A DNA stretch of 64,000 nucleotides from Thozetella sp. PMI_491 (GCA_021432635.1 MU270052.1:62001-126000), one strand, 5' to 3'. Positions 44,346 through 56,955 are shown, numbered from the stretch's first letter. Made by a program: numbers and translations. Notes: generated by a model from the letters alone, not told the origin.

Positions 44346-46796
44346 TTAATCGAGACCGCCCTCGTCGTCCTCCGAGTCCCAGAGTCCCACGGGAGGATCC
44401 CTGATGTTGTCGACCACCAAACTGTCTGGCGGCAAGATATCAGAGGACGGCACCAAGGAGAAGCCACCGTTCGGCGCCCTGATCGGAGTCCCGTCGTCGT
44501 CAAATTCCGACAGTGATGGTATACTAGAGAGCTGTGTCGGCCGGGGCACTGATTTCTCGGGCGAGGCCACGGGGCTCGACGATTCGCTTGCCGTCGTGGC
44601 CTGTGAAGGTCGGATAAAGTCGGATTTTCTAGCCGTTGTCCGTGCCTTCTGGACTTGGCTTGGAGCGGGCAGTGATGGGCGCACGAAAATGTCGTCGGAT
44701 CTATCGGAGGAAGCCGATCTCACGTGCCCTGGCGTAGCGGCTTCCTGTGTCGAAGGAATTACTTCCGCCTCATCGCTCTCTTTGCGTAAAGCTTCCGAGG
44801 TAAGCATCTGTGTGGAGTGCACCAAATCGCTGAGCAACTGTTCCTGGAGCTCCTGTGATACGGTTGCGCCCTCGCCATGCTCCTCGAAGAGCGCACAACG
44901 CAGGTTCCCAAGTAGCTGTCCTACCGCGGCAGGGGGCAAGTAGGTGTGGCTGCTCGGTGCATTCTCTGCCCATCCGTTCTCCTTCAAGGTCTGCAACGAG
45001 ACCGGATTGTTCAGTTGGTATACCTGAAGAAGCTCATGTGCAAATTTCGCCTTCATCTTCCCACTGTTGAATGCAGCATTGCCCTCGCCATGGCTGTTCG
45101 TGATCTCGCCCGGCCGCTTTGCCTGCCCGACCAGGGCCAGATACTGCAGCTCCATGACTGGCTTTGTAACGTAGATCCACATGCGTGTGACCTGGTCGGG
45201 GATCTTGACGCTGCGAAATTCGTGATTTTTCAGGCCTTTTTTGATCAAATCAACTGGCTTGGGATGCATGGACACCAGCACGTCAGAGCGATCGGTTTGG
45301 GGGCCCATCGCTTGGATGACCTCGAGGGGTACGCGTTGGCTCTCCAGGCCTTGACTCTGGTACTGACTTCTTCCTTGAGTATCTCTCGGAAGCTTCGGTG
45401 AGGAATGTAAGTCCGAACAGTCAGTCGGGGTTTCCTTCAAGACTTCTTCTGGGCTGGATTGTGGGAGCTCGATATGCACCCGCCGAGCTTTCGGTGTTGG
45501 GGTACCTGGTTGTAGTATTTCATCGTCGGATTCGTCATGTTCTTTCGGGCTAGGTGAATCTCTGGCGCTCCGACGCCGTTCGGTGCTGAATCCAGTGATT
45601 GAGCGTTGAGAAGAGCTAGGAGGAGGACAAGGCTTAGGACTAGGCGTTGCGCCATCTCCAAGGTCGCTGGATACCTTGTCCTCTAGCTCGTGGGTCTCCT
45701 CACTTCCCTTGCAAGGGGTGGCACTCTCCTGAGGAGCATCTCCACCCTTGCTCCTATCATCATCATCCACGTCGGCCTCTTCTATCGGTGCTTCATCCAG
45801 CACATCGGCGTCAACTATTCGGGGCGCAGGTGTCGGCGTTCCGATTTCCTCCTCCTCGGCCTTGGCGTATTGGCGTTGAGGGGTTTCATCCCTAGTTTGC
45901 GACTTCTGTGGCGATGGCCCCATGCTGGACCATTCATCGTCGGAGTCGGGTATTTCAGTGACATTCCTCGGCTGAGCAGACGGAGCGTCAGGTAAATCGG
46001 CTTCTGGGGCTGTGATATCGGCCAGTGCAGACCGTTTAGGCTGCTGGGAGTTTGCTTCAGCTGGTGAAACAGCCGGCTGGCTTGACCTCAGTTTGCGACC
46101 TGAGGATCCGAACAGCGGAACAGGGGACCTTTTCGCTATCTCCTCTTCGGTCGGCAGCGGGACGCCAACGTTGGTCGACTTTTCTGTGAGTGGTGATCTG
46201 TAGAGGGAGGGGCTCAGGAACTGCTGGTGCAGCATCGGGGTGAAGGGGGATGGTTGAGAGGATAGGATTTCTTCCTTCTCGCGGACCCTCTTGGTGCTAG
46301 GTGTCTGAGGCAGGCTGCTGAGTGGCTGCGCGGGCTTTTCCATTTCCACATCTTTGCCAGTACTGCCCGGCCCCCAGGCTCCCAGGTGGGCGTCCGAGGC
46401 TTCATCATCAGAGTCTGGCACCTGAAGCATATCCTGGCCTTGTTGTTCGTCACTGTCTCCCTTCTCGGACAACATCTGCGTGAGTGTTTGGGTATGAAAC
46501 GAAGAGCTTGGTGTGTCGCCCATCGTCTTCCGGCGCTTGTTCGACTGTTCCGGCTCGGTCGGCAGCACCAACATCTCCTCCTGCTCCGCTTCCTCCGCCG
46601 CCTGTATCTGGTGCAGATAGTCGAATTGAGTCAGAGTCTGCTGCCGCAGGGCGCGAGCCGAGGAGGGAGCCCGGCCATACGTCCTGATGTTGCGATTCCG
46701 GGCTGGGAAATGCTGCTGCTGAGGGGCTGGCGAGGAATGGTAGACCCTCGAGGCTGCCGAGGATGCGACGGCTCGACGACGCGTCTGGGGTGCCAT
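44346..46796 (-). CDS. Large disordered nuclear-type protein with an ASCH (PUA-like) domain
   Basis: Intronless, 816 aa, from the ATG at 46796 (MAPQTRRRAVASSAASRVYH). Residues 1-490 are low-complexity and charged, rich in Ser, Pro, Glu and Asp, with KRRK near residue 85 as a possible nuclear signal and repeated acidic motifs VPDSDDEASD and EIPDSDDEWSS that resemble SUMO-interacting motifs. Residues about 500-640 form the only folded part: VLVSMHPKPVDLIKKGLKNH, then EFRSVKIPD and RMWIYVTKP. The string G-L-K-N-H-E-F-R fits the ASCH pattern GxKxxExR, with Gly521, Lys523, Glu526 and Arg528. The tail after about 640 is again disordered. ASCH/EVE-type PUA-like folds bind RNA or modified nucleic acid in known cases; a chromatin or RNA role here is inference. 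Many [ST]P and SQ/TQ sites suggest phospho-regulation. Confidence 0.8.
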   Translation of the reverse strand: MAPQTRRRAVASSAASRVYHSSPAPQQQHFPARNRNIRTYGRAPSSARALRQQTLTQFDYLHQIQAAEEAEQEEMLVLPTEPEQSNKRRKTMGDTPSSSFHTQTLTQMLSEKGDSDEQQGQDMLQVPDSDDEASDAHLGAWGPGSTGKDVEMEKPAQPLSSLPQTPSTKRVREKEEILSSQPSPFTPMLHQQFLSPSLYRSPLTEKSTNVGVPLPTEEEIAKRSPVPLFGSSGRKLRSSQPAVSPAEANSQQPKRSALADITAPEADLPDAPSAQPRNVTEIPDSDDEWSSMGPSPQKSQTRDETPQRQYAKAEEEEIGTPTPAPRIVDADVLDEAPIEEADVDDDDRSKGGDAPQESATPCKGSEETHELEDKVSSDLGDGATPSPKPCPPPSSSQRSITGFSTERRRSARDSPSPKEHDESDDEILQPGTPTPKARRVHIELPQSSPEEVLKETPTDCSDLHSSPKLPRDTQGRSQYQSQGLESQRVPLEVIQAMGPQTDRSDVLVSMHPKPVDLIKKGLKNHEFRSVKIPDQVTRMWIYVTKPVMELQYLALVGQAKRPGEITNSHGEGNAAFNSGKMKAKFAHELLQVYQLNNPVSLQTLKENGWAENAPSSHTYLPPAAVGQLLGNLRCALFEEHGEGATVSQELQEQLLSDLVHSTQMLTSEALRKESDEAEVIPSTQEAATPGHVRSASSDRSDDIFVRPSLPAPSQVQKARTTARKSDFIRPSQATTASESSSPVASPEKSVPRPTQLSSIPSLSEFDDDGTPIRAPNGGFSLVPSSDILPPDSLVVDNIRDPPVGLWDSEDDEGGLD

Positions 46797-47667
46797 GTTG
46801 GGCAGGCGAACGGTCACACGCGATGTGGCTAGCTGGGGCGTCCTAAAAAGGAACGTCGAGGATCGTTCTAAGTGCCCTCTGCGGATATCGGTTTGAAGGG
46901 CATTTGGCGGCCAGTGCTGTGATGTCGCTCAAAGCTTGCTGAATCAGGCATACGCCGGAGCTGCTCATGCCTAGAACCTCTCTAAATCTGCAGACGCGTC
47001 CAGCCGCTCAGAAGACGCGTCTTAGCGGGGCTATCCCTACTCAGGAGTGCATGCCAGCACACTTAGTCATCAGTGACGTCGGGTTCTGGGTAAACGACGG
47101 CAATAATCGCCCTAACAGGTACAGTACAGTAACCCACGGACCTGCCTTCTCGGTTCATCGCATCAGGCCGGCCACTGCTGCTAGCCCATCACACAACGGG
47201 ACAAGTATTCACGAGCAAAATCCATTGTCAGTCTATCTTGCGAGGCGGTTCGAGCCCGGAGAGGAGTGCTGGGCTAACGTAAAAACAACCCATCCGGAGG
47301 CCAGTCATTCCTGGCTGCGTCCTTTACGACTACTTCCCCTCCTACCACCGCCGGGAATCGCCCACCAGGCGTCGAGAATGATCCGCCAAGCCAGTTAGAA
47401 CTCGATGTTGGACACAGGATGCGCAGTCTTGGCCATCCGTGCCCCGTTCCTATGCATGCAAGCAAATGCCTGTCAACCCCATGGCCTCCGTTTTTATGTT
47501 CCCTGTAAAGACGAGTCTGTGCCTCCAATCCCATCACGCCTTCCGTCCATGCTGCCTGTGATCGTAATTCTGCATAACGGAGCGTAAAGGGGTCGTATAG
47601 GGTCAGAACTAAAAGAAAGAGCTCCAGCCGGCCTCGGATATGAGATATTAGAAGTGTCGGCCCTCCC
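46797..47667. other. Intergenic region between the ASCH-domain gene and UFD4
   Basis: About 870 bp holding the promoter of the ASCH-domain gene and the 3' flank of UFD4. A plus-strand frame at 46967-47398 has no motif and is not called. Confidence 0.4.
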
Positions 47668-50600
47668 TCACGACAGATGGAAGGCTCCCTGGCCCTCCTT
47701 GATAGCGGTAAATAGTCGCTTCTTCATGATGTTAATGTCGGTATAGTCGGGTAGTTTGAGATAGTTGACGCAAGTCATCACGCTCGGGAGGTAGTCGTCC
47801 GACGTGTAAGGCGCCTCACTGGGCTTGCACACCACCGTAAACATGGGAGTCAAGCTCCGGAAACCTGCCAATCGTTAGCTTTCTCTCCTCCGCCACACTA
47901 TACAACCAACGCAATACATACCGCCAATAGGCAGCTTAGGGCTGCCGGTCGTGAACTGTAGGAAGTCCCTGCGCTCGCTGAGACTCAGTTCGCTCATGGC
48001 CTGGAGAAGGTTCTTCACGCTCTTGCTGTCCATGTTGTAACCATGATCAGCTTTAACCGAATCCATAAGCGCTGTTATCGTGCGTTAGCTTGTATAATCG
48101 AAGAAGAGGGCGACTGGGGTGCTCGACTTACTCTCAAGACTCCAGTCTTCGTCAACGCGCCCGAAGAGGCTGCAAAGCTCATCGGGGGTGAAGGCGCTCA
48201 AGGCCGAGTAAGGGAAGACCTGCGAGAAGCCGACGCGGAACGCATCCACTTGGCGACGCACACCGCTCCCCAAGGTCATGTCGATGACTTTCTCCAGGTA
48301 GAGGTCAACATTCTCGATGCTCAGCTTGACCTGCGAGCCATTCGGAATGAGCTCGATCTCGGGGAAGCCCGGCAGTGTGAAGTCCAGGTAGAGGTCATCG
48401 ATCTTGATCTTGTCAACTACAATGTTCTCGGTGTCGGTGACCTTCTGGGCTGGTGTCCGCGCCGGATCCTCGTCGATCTCCTTCTTGGCTGTGGCAAACT
48501 TCTTGATAAGCATCAACGACCGCGCAATGACGGGGTCGACGGATTTGACAGCCCCAAGGGATGGTCGAATGCTCGTGGACTCGTCCCCAATACGGAAGAA
48601 GATAGGGTTCAGGTTGATATCGATGATGCGCGAATCGAGCATAGATCTGGCAACAAATTTGCCCAACATCTTGAAGAGCTGGAGCACCTTTTCTCCCTCT
48701 TCGGACGCTGCATACTCGTCGCTCAGCGGTCGTGGGAAGAGGCCGGTCTGGCCATTCACGAACTCGTCGTCTCCGCTAGCATCGCTGTCGCGCCACAGCC
48801 TCAGCTTCTTCTTCGCAAACTCTTTAGATACAGTCGAGTAGAACTCCAAGGTCGGCCCGAGACCCGTCCCGACCTCCTCGAAATACTCGACTTCCAGGAT
48901 GCTCTGAGAGGCCCCGTACAGCTCCATGACTTTCACCGCCGACTCGAGGATCTTGGACCGAGAAATCCGGACCTTCTGTCGCTGCAGCCGCCCCAGGAAC
49001 GGCCGCTCGTCGCGGCGATCGCGGCGGTTCTCCTCTTGAGACTGAGCGTTCTGCCACCGGCTCATAGACCTTGCGTAGCCGAACGACGTGGATTGAAGAA
49101 AGAGATGGCGGGTCTCGAACGGGAAGAGGAAAGGATAGAGCCTAGCCAGGTCCTCGCTCCAGCTCGGCAAGCAGTTGCTTGCCACGATTAGCGGCTCCTC
49201 CAGTTGCCGGTTGAGCTTCGCCGTGAGCTTGGTATTGACGAACTGGGATAGGGGCTCCACGTTAAGCTTGATTGTCTCCTTGTTCTCTACGATGACATCG
49301 TCGATATTTGCGTTCAAATCGTGTAGCTTGTTTAGGAGGCGAAGGATTGACGCAGTGGTAGGATGCCGAGCGAGTGACCCAGGGGTAGATGATTCCTCAG
49401 TATCCATACTAGCATCAAAGGAGGCGCCGAAGGCGATGGACTCTGGAGGCGGAGGCCCCGGAACGCGCTTAAATTTGACGGTATGCACGGCAGACCAGAG
49501 GCTACGGTTCAGGGTGTCATCTGGGGACTGTGCTGAACTGTGGACAGCACGGTAAATCGTCGTCTCGTTGGGAATCACCTTGCTCTCAATGCTGAATTCA
49601 ATGTGCCAATCTTGAGGCACGGCCTGGATAGCGGCAGCATACGACATTGGCCGTGAAGGTGCGGATGGGGTCGGGGTGCTTTGCAGGGCCGCTGCTAGGG
49701 CGCTCATGCGACTAGGCAGGTTACTGGTGGTCCGGGTCTGGGAAGGAGTCGGCACGCGAGTGCCATCCTCCTTCCTCGCTGTGATCTTGCCTCCAGCAGC
49801 CACCTCCATGTTCACGGCTGTCGGATCCGGGGTCGGAGCGTCGTCCATGTCGTCGTCCAGGTCTCGGAGCACATTCAAAGCACTTCCCTCGCCGAGGTCC
49901 TCATCGTCGTCCGAGAGCTGTTTCTCATCGGCGCATTCGAGTGCATTGGCCAAATCATCATCGTTGTCAGGCGGTGGGGGCGGAGGTGGGGGAGAAGTGT
50001 CAGATCCTGCTTGACGGCGGCTAGACCGGCGAAGAACAGCCTTCTCCCTTGCGTTTGATGGCTCGGGGGTGGACGGTGTCTCGGCCAACGGCTGCGTCTT
50101 CGAGCTGGACTTCCGGGCGGAGCGGGACGCAGATGACTGTGGAGGGGCGACTGGCGGTGGTGCTGGGGTGGAATTGCCCGACGGGGGTTGAGATCGGTCC
50201 ACAAGCCTCGCAGCAGCGGCACTCAGTGGTAGGCCCGTGGATCCAGCCATGGCAGCGAGGGCTCGGGACACGGCATCAATCCGCTTAGAGCCGCGCGGTC
50301 GCTCAGACAGAGCAATCCGGGGCCTCAGATAGTCGTCGAGAGACTTAAAGGTCGTAATAGCGTGGATCGTAACCATGATATTACGATACGCCCTGGGAAT
50401 GTCGGAATCATCGTCGGCCACCAGCTTGAGGCGAATCTGCTTCGCGAGCATCGATGCAGCGCTGATCCGGTTGCCATCAAAAGTATTGTGATGGACGGTG
50501 ATGACCTCGAAGTGCTCCGATCGGCTTAGCAGATCCTGCAGTTTGTGAATCATCACACTCATCGGCGTCGTTGGCGACTCCGCCGTGGCGGTCTTGGGCC

Positions 50601-53600
50601 TCGACTTGACCGAGTAGCCCATGAAAACCTGCAGGAAGGCTGATTGGGCCTCCGCTGCAAGTTCCTGGTCAGGATTGCTAAAAACCTCCTCAAGCACGCG
50701 CACGACCCCTGACGCTAGCAACTCAGCGCTTGTGACGCTCTCCAGTACATCGGAGTCGAAATAAGACGCGAGCTGGGTGAAGAGAGCGGCACCATTTTCG
50801 GGCGCGAGGTTGGCCGAGGTGCGGTGAAGATAGAATGCTTCAATATCAGCTGCGAGTGTCGAGAGATTGGTGAGTATCTTCATAGCTTTCTTCTTCATGC
50901 TCTTGCCCTGCTTCTCGGTCTCGTGGGTCTCCAGGAACTTCTTGGCAACTTCAGTGATGCGTGCCTTCATGGACGGGATATCGGCGACGAAGTGCCGAGG
51001 CGGACCATCGATTGACATAGTCGAACCCTCGCTACTAACAGGAGAGCCAGACATGTCGTCTCGGTGGTGATCATGCTCGTTTTCATACTCATCGTTGCCA
51101 TCTTCGTCGGACTGGTCCTCTTTGTCGTCTTCCTCGTCACCGTGATCCCCGTGCTCAGCCTCACCCTGCTCCCCATCTTGGCCGTCGATCACCACGTCCG
51201 AGTCCGAGTCATGCCCGTCGGATGGCTCGCCCGGGTCCTCAGCAGGGGTCTCCACGACCGAGTCGTTGCTGTTACTTCGGGCTGGCTTCCGTTCCAGTTC
51301 GGGCTCAGCAGTAGAGAGCTTGGTGATCTCGGTGATGACGCCTTCCCTGTAGAGCTGGTAGCGGTATACGCTGTCCAGCCTGCTCATTAAGAGCTCTGTG
51401 GCCTGCAGGGCAAACATGACCAGGGTTGGGTGGTCTTGCTGGGAGAGGATGGAAGCGAGAAACGAGGCGTACGGCACCGTTTTGAGAGCCTCGACTAGTA
51501 TGTCCTCGTCTAGGTTGGACAGCATCTTAAGTTGAGCTGTCAATACCTTCTGGCGCACGCTAAGGTTCACAGTGCTGGAGAAGGCGTCCGTGAGGGTAGG
51601 GAACAGGATCAGGGCAAAGCGACGGACTTCGTCCTTGCATCCCTCTAGCAGCTCTATGCGCTTCTCATTAGTCGTGGTCTTCCTAGGCCCCATTGAAGAG
51701 GGCGTGATGGGCTCGGGAGGCGAATGGACTTCAACGAAGTCGCCCGACGCAGGATCCGCAGCTTTTGGTAGATTCGGGAGGAGCTCGCATATGACGTTGA
51801 GCGTCTCGATAATCTGGTCGCGTGGGCGGTGGATGAGGGCCTGCATTATGAGAACACTGTCTAGCTTTGAGGCGACATCCTCTGTGCCGCTCGGCGGGGA
51901 AACCCCTGTGAGAATCTGATAGAGCGTCTCTACGACGTTCATCTGGAAGAGCTCAGCCGACAGGCGAGGGCTCGCTCGGGCTGTAAAGGCCAGAACGCGG
52001 AGGAATTGGGTGTGAATGTTGGGCCCGATCAGGTTCGTGGTGCCAGGCAAAAGGAGGCGGAGGATCGTCCTGAGGAGGCCCACACTGACGAGTTCCTCGA
52101 GTCTCTGAGGCTGATACTTGAAGCTCTCGACGATCCGGGAGACGCAGAGCGATGCCTGCTCAACCACACGCTGATCGCTGCTGCCAAGTACCTGGAGAAG
52201 AGTAGGCATCACGTCTCGGATGACTGGGAATGAGTCTTCGGGGATGTTACGGCAGCAGTTGGCCGCAGTAGTGACGGCAACACGCTGCGTGCTCGTCGCA
52301 AAAAACTCAAGGTACGAAAGACACGCTGTCAGACCACCCTCGCGTACGATGCTTGCTGGGTACTCAACCGAAATCTTCTCCAGTGTGCTAAGGGCTTGTT
52401 CCGCGAGGTCGATAAACGAAATCTCGAGGAGCTTTTGGCACAGAACGGGAACAGCCCCGCCGTAGACGACATTGGCAGTGCTAGGAGGAAGAGCCTCCAT
52501 CAGGTTGGCCAGGCACCGGCAGGCGAGGAGCATGATCTCTGGGTTCTCCTCGCCCGTGAGCTCGTTTGGCTGCATCAAGGACACCAGCTCCTTGACGAAC
52601 GAGTCCGGAGAGAAATGGCCGGATAAGTTGTCCTCGTTTGAGACCAAGAGGATCTCCGAGAGCTCCTGGAGCGCTATGAGCTGGATCGACGGGTCGTCCT
52701 TTTGCCGCAGATTGCTCAGAATCTCCCGTAATCTAGACGATATGCCCGACATCATGCCCGTCAGCGCGCGGAGGGTGCTGGAGAGGCCGTGGCCAGGCCC
52801 TCCTGGCCCGCCAAATCCGCCAAATGGATCTTCATCTTCATCGTCGTCACCCTCGTAGCGGTGCCCGTCCTCGTCCTCGTCCTCATCCTCGTCCTCGTCT
52901 TCCTCCTCGTCATCGTCGTCATTCTCGTCGCTGTCATCGGCACTCGAATGGTCGTCAGGAGGTGGCGGCGGCTGGGGGATGGTGTCTTTCTCCTGCTCCT
53001 CCGTCCCCGCCATCACGACATCTTGGTCCTGGGCATCGTTTGTTGGCCGCTTCGACCGACGGGCAGAGCTCGAGGCTGAGGCTGGTTCTTTTAGTTGGGC
53101 GGTGAGATCGTGGTTGGCTCTCCTGGTTGAGGGCCAGCACGTACCTTGACCACTCTGGGCACTCTTCTTAGTCCGACTCGGTCGACGGCTAGACGAGGTT
53201 GAGGGTATGGCATCCGAAGCAAGGTTAGGCTCGGTGGGGGTCCTAGGGCAATAGGCCGTCAGCATCAGTTGGCTCTGTGGGAAAACCGCGAGAGCAGGGT
53301 AGAGGAGCATCCAACGTACTCTGGACTCGACATAGTCGCTGCAGCCTTTCCCTTCCTCGCACGTGCAGATGTGGCCGGGGCGGCAGAGTGGATGGGAGGA
53401 TGTTGCGGCGGGTGTGCTATCCGCTGTCGCTTCGAGCGTCGAGAAGGCTGTTCTGCAGAGGCGTCAGGCGGACTCGGCTCGGCTTGCGTCTTCCGCTTGC
53501 GAGTCGTCGATGGTTGGGGCGGGGCGGGTGTGGTGGGAAGGACTGCTCCCGAGGCAGCGGCGGCCGATGGGGTCGATGAGGCTGCCTGTGCTGCTTGTCG

Positions 53601-53630
53601 AGCCGACGACCTCGTGACTCTAGCCGACAT
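47668..53630 (-). CDS. UFD4: HECT-type ubiquitin ligase UFD4/TRIP12
   Basis: E3 ligase of the ubiquitin-fusion degradation pathway. Exons are 53630-53320, 53242-53145, 53081-48132, 48071-47922 and 47864-47668, giving 1901 aa. Donors are GTACGT, GTACGT, GTAAGT and GTATGT; acceptors CCTAG, ACCAG, AACAG and GGCAG. The N-terminus is basic and Ala/Pro-rich, followed by an acidic tract and the armadillo-like region (SSRLREILSNLRQKDDPSIQ, onwards about residues 195-600). A second acidic block lies near residue 800. The HECT domain fills the last about 380 residues (SKILESAVKVMELYGASQSI, EEVGTGLGPTLEFYSTVSKE, RDFLQFTTGSPKLPIGGFRS) with catalytic Cys1868 in LPSVMTCVNYLKLP, 33 residues from the end. 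The 63-bp intron 53144-53082 is a multiple of three without a stop, so its removal is likely but not certain. Confidence 0.95.
52868..52922. repeat. TCC/TCG trinucleotide-type repeat encoding an Asp/Glu tract in UFD4
   Basis: Imperfect tandem TCCTCG units on the plus strand; on the coding minus strand they encode an alternating Asp-Glu run. Likely length-polymorphic. Confidence 0.7.
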
Positions 53631-55526
53631 GAGTAAATGTGCGATCGTGGCAATTCATGGGTTAAGTTGTGGGTTGCAGAAAAGGCGGCGGGGAGGATCT
53701 AGCGAAGGGGGAGAAGGAGATGGTGGGAGACAGTAAGAAGAACGACGAGGGGTGATTGCTTTGTGCAGGTGAAATTGTGACGGTAGTTCTGGCGCCACTT
53801 GGTGACCCGTCACAGGATGCAGTGCCTCAGGCCCAGTCGTCGGCTCTCCGGCGAGGCGATGGCTGATGCGGAGGCCGCGAAGGCTCTAAATAACGATGCC
53901 GCTCTGTCGGGCGGATGCCAGGCGTTTGCCCAGGGGTTGGGCGACGAGAACCCTGAAGGCTGGCTGATGGGCCGGCGGGAGTCGGCGGAGACGTCGAGTT
54001 ACAAATGCTCGACGGTTCCGGACCATGCACGCCACGACCGACAGGGCAAGGCAGGGCAGGGGGGGTTATGCAGGGTCGGAGAGACTTCAAAAGTGCAGAG
54101 AGGGGAAGAAAAAGTCAAGGGCGGTATGTACCTGGATGATGAAGACGTGCGAGGGGAAGGAGCCGCAGGCCTCGCCGAGGAAAGAATGGAGGATGCGATC
54201 GAAGATGGGGACGAAGCGGAGGAGGGCAGGCGCACTGCGTGATCGTTATCAAGAGCCGATCTGGAGCGCGGGTGATGTGCGGAGCTTCGTTCTGCCATGG
54301 ATTACGCCATGAGGCAGGCCGCGTCGGAGTATCGATGGGCGAGAGGGGGGTTCGCTGGCTTGGATGGTGTCACGTATGCAGACGAGTCGATGTTCTGGTG
54401 GTCGGGAGTAGATGGTGGGGTGGGTGGTTAGTCGTTGGGTTCGTGATCGCAGTGGCAGAAGGCCCTCGACAGCGGTGGAGATGCAGATAGTGCAATGGCC
54501 GGATAGAGGGGGGGCATGCTAACTTTGATCCGATGTGGGCTGCTTGGCTGCTCCAACCCCCGATGCCGCCGGCGGCTCGCAAGCACCCATGGCGTGCGTG
54601 CCTGAGGGTGCGCACAGACGGTCAATCCAAGGAAATGCACGGTCTTGATTGGATCCAACGCAGCAGGGCCGGAGCCTTGCCAAACCTTGACTTGTACAGG
54701 GCCAAAGTTCCCCAAGACACCGTCAGTCTGTCTCTGAGGGACTGAACTCACTCGGTAGGCCTCGCATCACGGTCGCCCGGATCGCTGCCATGCCAGCGGT
54801 TCCGCCCTTTCGGTTCTCGTCACCCCCCTACTCGCTCTGCGCCAGCCCAATCCTACAGGATCATAAATCACGAACCATGAGCGCCATGGGTCGCTTGGCT
54901 GTCCAGCTCGCAATGGGGGCTGAAAGGCTATGGACCGCCCAGCTCATCATGCAATCTCTGCGCATTGTACAAGCGAAGCACGCCTGAAAGAATTCCCGCT
55001 GCCTACTCTGCCTGTCTTAAATGCCGGAATAGCGCACGACGGCACCTGCTTCCCTACCTAACAATGACTTTGTTGTCCTTTTTACATTCCTCGCCCAGTC
55101 TTCCGCTTCTCGACCACAGCTGGCATATGGCCGGCTTGCGCTCGAGTGCAGCCGGCGCTTACATACAGGGCCGGTCCGCCTTCCCTCCTACACTAGGCAA
55201 CACTCGGCACGAGGGTCAGCACTCGTCGCCCTGCGGCTTCGATACCGAACCCATAGAATTGTAGTATATCTCCAATCCCTTATCACGTGGGGCGGTGCAC
55301 GGAACATGGGGAGCGAGGGTCCGGCCGGCACAGCAGTCGCGGGGGCCCCAATGGGCCGGCCAAAGCCGTCGCTTTCCATCGGCTCAAATGACGTCGGTAC
55401 TCGGATGACCGAGGACGAACTTACCCCTAGTTGCTCTCCCTCCTCTACCCTCGGCGAGACTCTCTCCTATTCCTACCCCGTAGAAGAGTGAATAGTTGCC
55501 GCTGTCGACTGACGGGATCCTCCAAC
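53631..55526. other. Long divergent promoter region, UFD4 / BCKDH E1-alpha
   Basis: About 1.9 kb between divergent starts. TATCACGTGGGG at about 55281-55292 contains an E-box with an SRE-like flank, 235 bp before the E1-alpha start. Open frames at 53799-54312 have no motif and are not called. Confidence 0.4.
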
Positions 55527-56955
55527 ATGCTCAATTGCACCGTTGCCGCGAGGAATCGCCTCATTCGCCCGAGAGTGCCCGCCGTTGCTTACCTCGCGTC
55601 CCTACGGCCAGCCCCGCGGCGGAGAGCAGGCTCTCTGTCGCAGCGGCCCGATTCCCAACATGTATCCTTCCCAGGAGCTGTCAAGTCGGCCTTCAGCCAC
55701 GAGATGAAATTCGAGCAGCCCTCTACATACCCTGCGATCCCCACCTATCGTGTCGTGGACCCGAACGGAGTCGTGGTGGATCAATCGTTCTCGCCGGACC
55801 TAACCGACGACGAAGTTGTGAAGCTGTATCTCGACATGGTGACCGTGTCCATCATGGACGTCATAATGTTCGATGCCCAGCGACAGGGCCGACTAAGCTT
55901 CTACATGGTATCTGCGGGCGAGGAGGCAGTCTGCGTGGGAAGTGCATCAGCCCTGACAAAGGAGGATGTTGTGTTCTGCCAGTATCGCGAACAGGGCGTC
56001 TTCAAGCAGCGAGGATTCCAACTGAGCGACTTCATGAACCAGCTATTTGCAAACAAAAAAGAGCCCGGTCAGGGAAGGAGCATGCCTGTGCATTATGGAA
56101 GCCGAGAGCTCAATATGGTGAGCTGATGCCGACTATCATTTCGTGAAACAAAGGCCCCTCGAAGGCTAACAACTAAAATACCAGCACACAATATCCTCTC
56201 CGCTTGCCACGCAGCTGCCTCAGGCATCTGGGGCGGCTTATGCACTGAAGATCCAGAGGATGCAAGACCCGGCGATACCACCACGAGTCACCGTGGCTTA
56301 CTTTGGAGAAGGCGCGGCCAGCGAGGGCGATTTCCATGCCGCACTAAACCTGGCGGCAACACGTTCATGCCCCGTGGTATTCATCTGCCGGAACAATGGT
56401 TATGCTATCTCCACTCCGACCTTGGATCAATACCGGGGAGACGGGATCGCCAGCAGAGCGATGGGATACGGCATTGACACGATCCGAGTGGACGGTAACG
56501 ACTTTTGGGCCGTCAGGGAGGCGACTAAGAAAGCCCGTGCAATGGCACTGGAGGATGGAGGGAAGCCGGTGCTTTTGGAAGCCATGACGTATCGCGTCAG
56601 CCACCACAGCACCTCGGACGATTCGTTTGCCTATCGTGCGCGGGTAGAGGTGGAGGACTGGAAGCGGCGAGACAACCCGATCGCGCGACTCCGCAAGTGG
56701 ATGGAGGCAAAGGGATGCTGGGATGAGAACAAGGAGAAAGAGGCTCGTGAGAGCATCAGGAGAGACGTCTTGAAAGCGTTCTCGGAGGCAGAGAAGGAAA
56801 TGAAGCCGCCCATCCGAGCTATGTTCGAAGATGTGTATGAGGAGATGACACTAGACATCAAGGCACAGATGAAGGAGTTGAGGGATCAACTAGAACGATA
56901 CCCGGACGAGTACGACGTTGGGGAGTTCGAGGGTGGAAAAGACAGCCTGAAATAG
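55527..56955 (+). CDS. 2-oxoisovalerate dehydrogenase (branched-chain keto acid dehydrogenase) E1 subunit alpha, mitochondrial
   Basis: Thiamine-diphosphate enzyme of Val, Leu and Ile breakdown. Exons are 55527-56117 and 56185-56955, giving 453 aa. The intron 56118-56184 has donor GTGAGC and acceptor CCAG and joins SRELNM to HTISSPLATQLPQA. The first about 40 residues are Arg/Ala-rich (MLNCTVAARNRLIRPRVPAV), a mitochondrial presequence. Motifs include MDVIMFDAQRQGRLSFYM, the metal/TPP region FGEGAASEGDFHAALN followed by ICRNNGYAIST, and the loop YRVSHHSTSDDSFAYR (about residues 333-348), which carries the serine phosphorylated by BCKD kinase in animals. The start at 55527 is the ATG just before the presequence. 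Confidence 0.95.

Noticed and set aside
48043-49191. 382-codon plus-strand frame
   Set aside because: Antisense to the UFD4 HECT domain; no independent signature.
53799-54312. Overlapping plus-strand frames upstream of UFD4
   Set aside because: Low-complexity, no motif, no splice pattern; treated as promoter or leader DNA.
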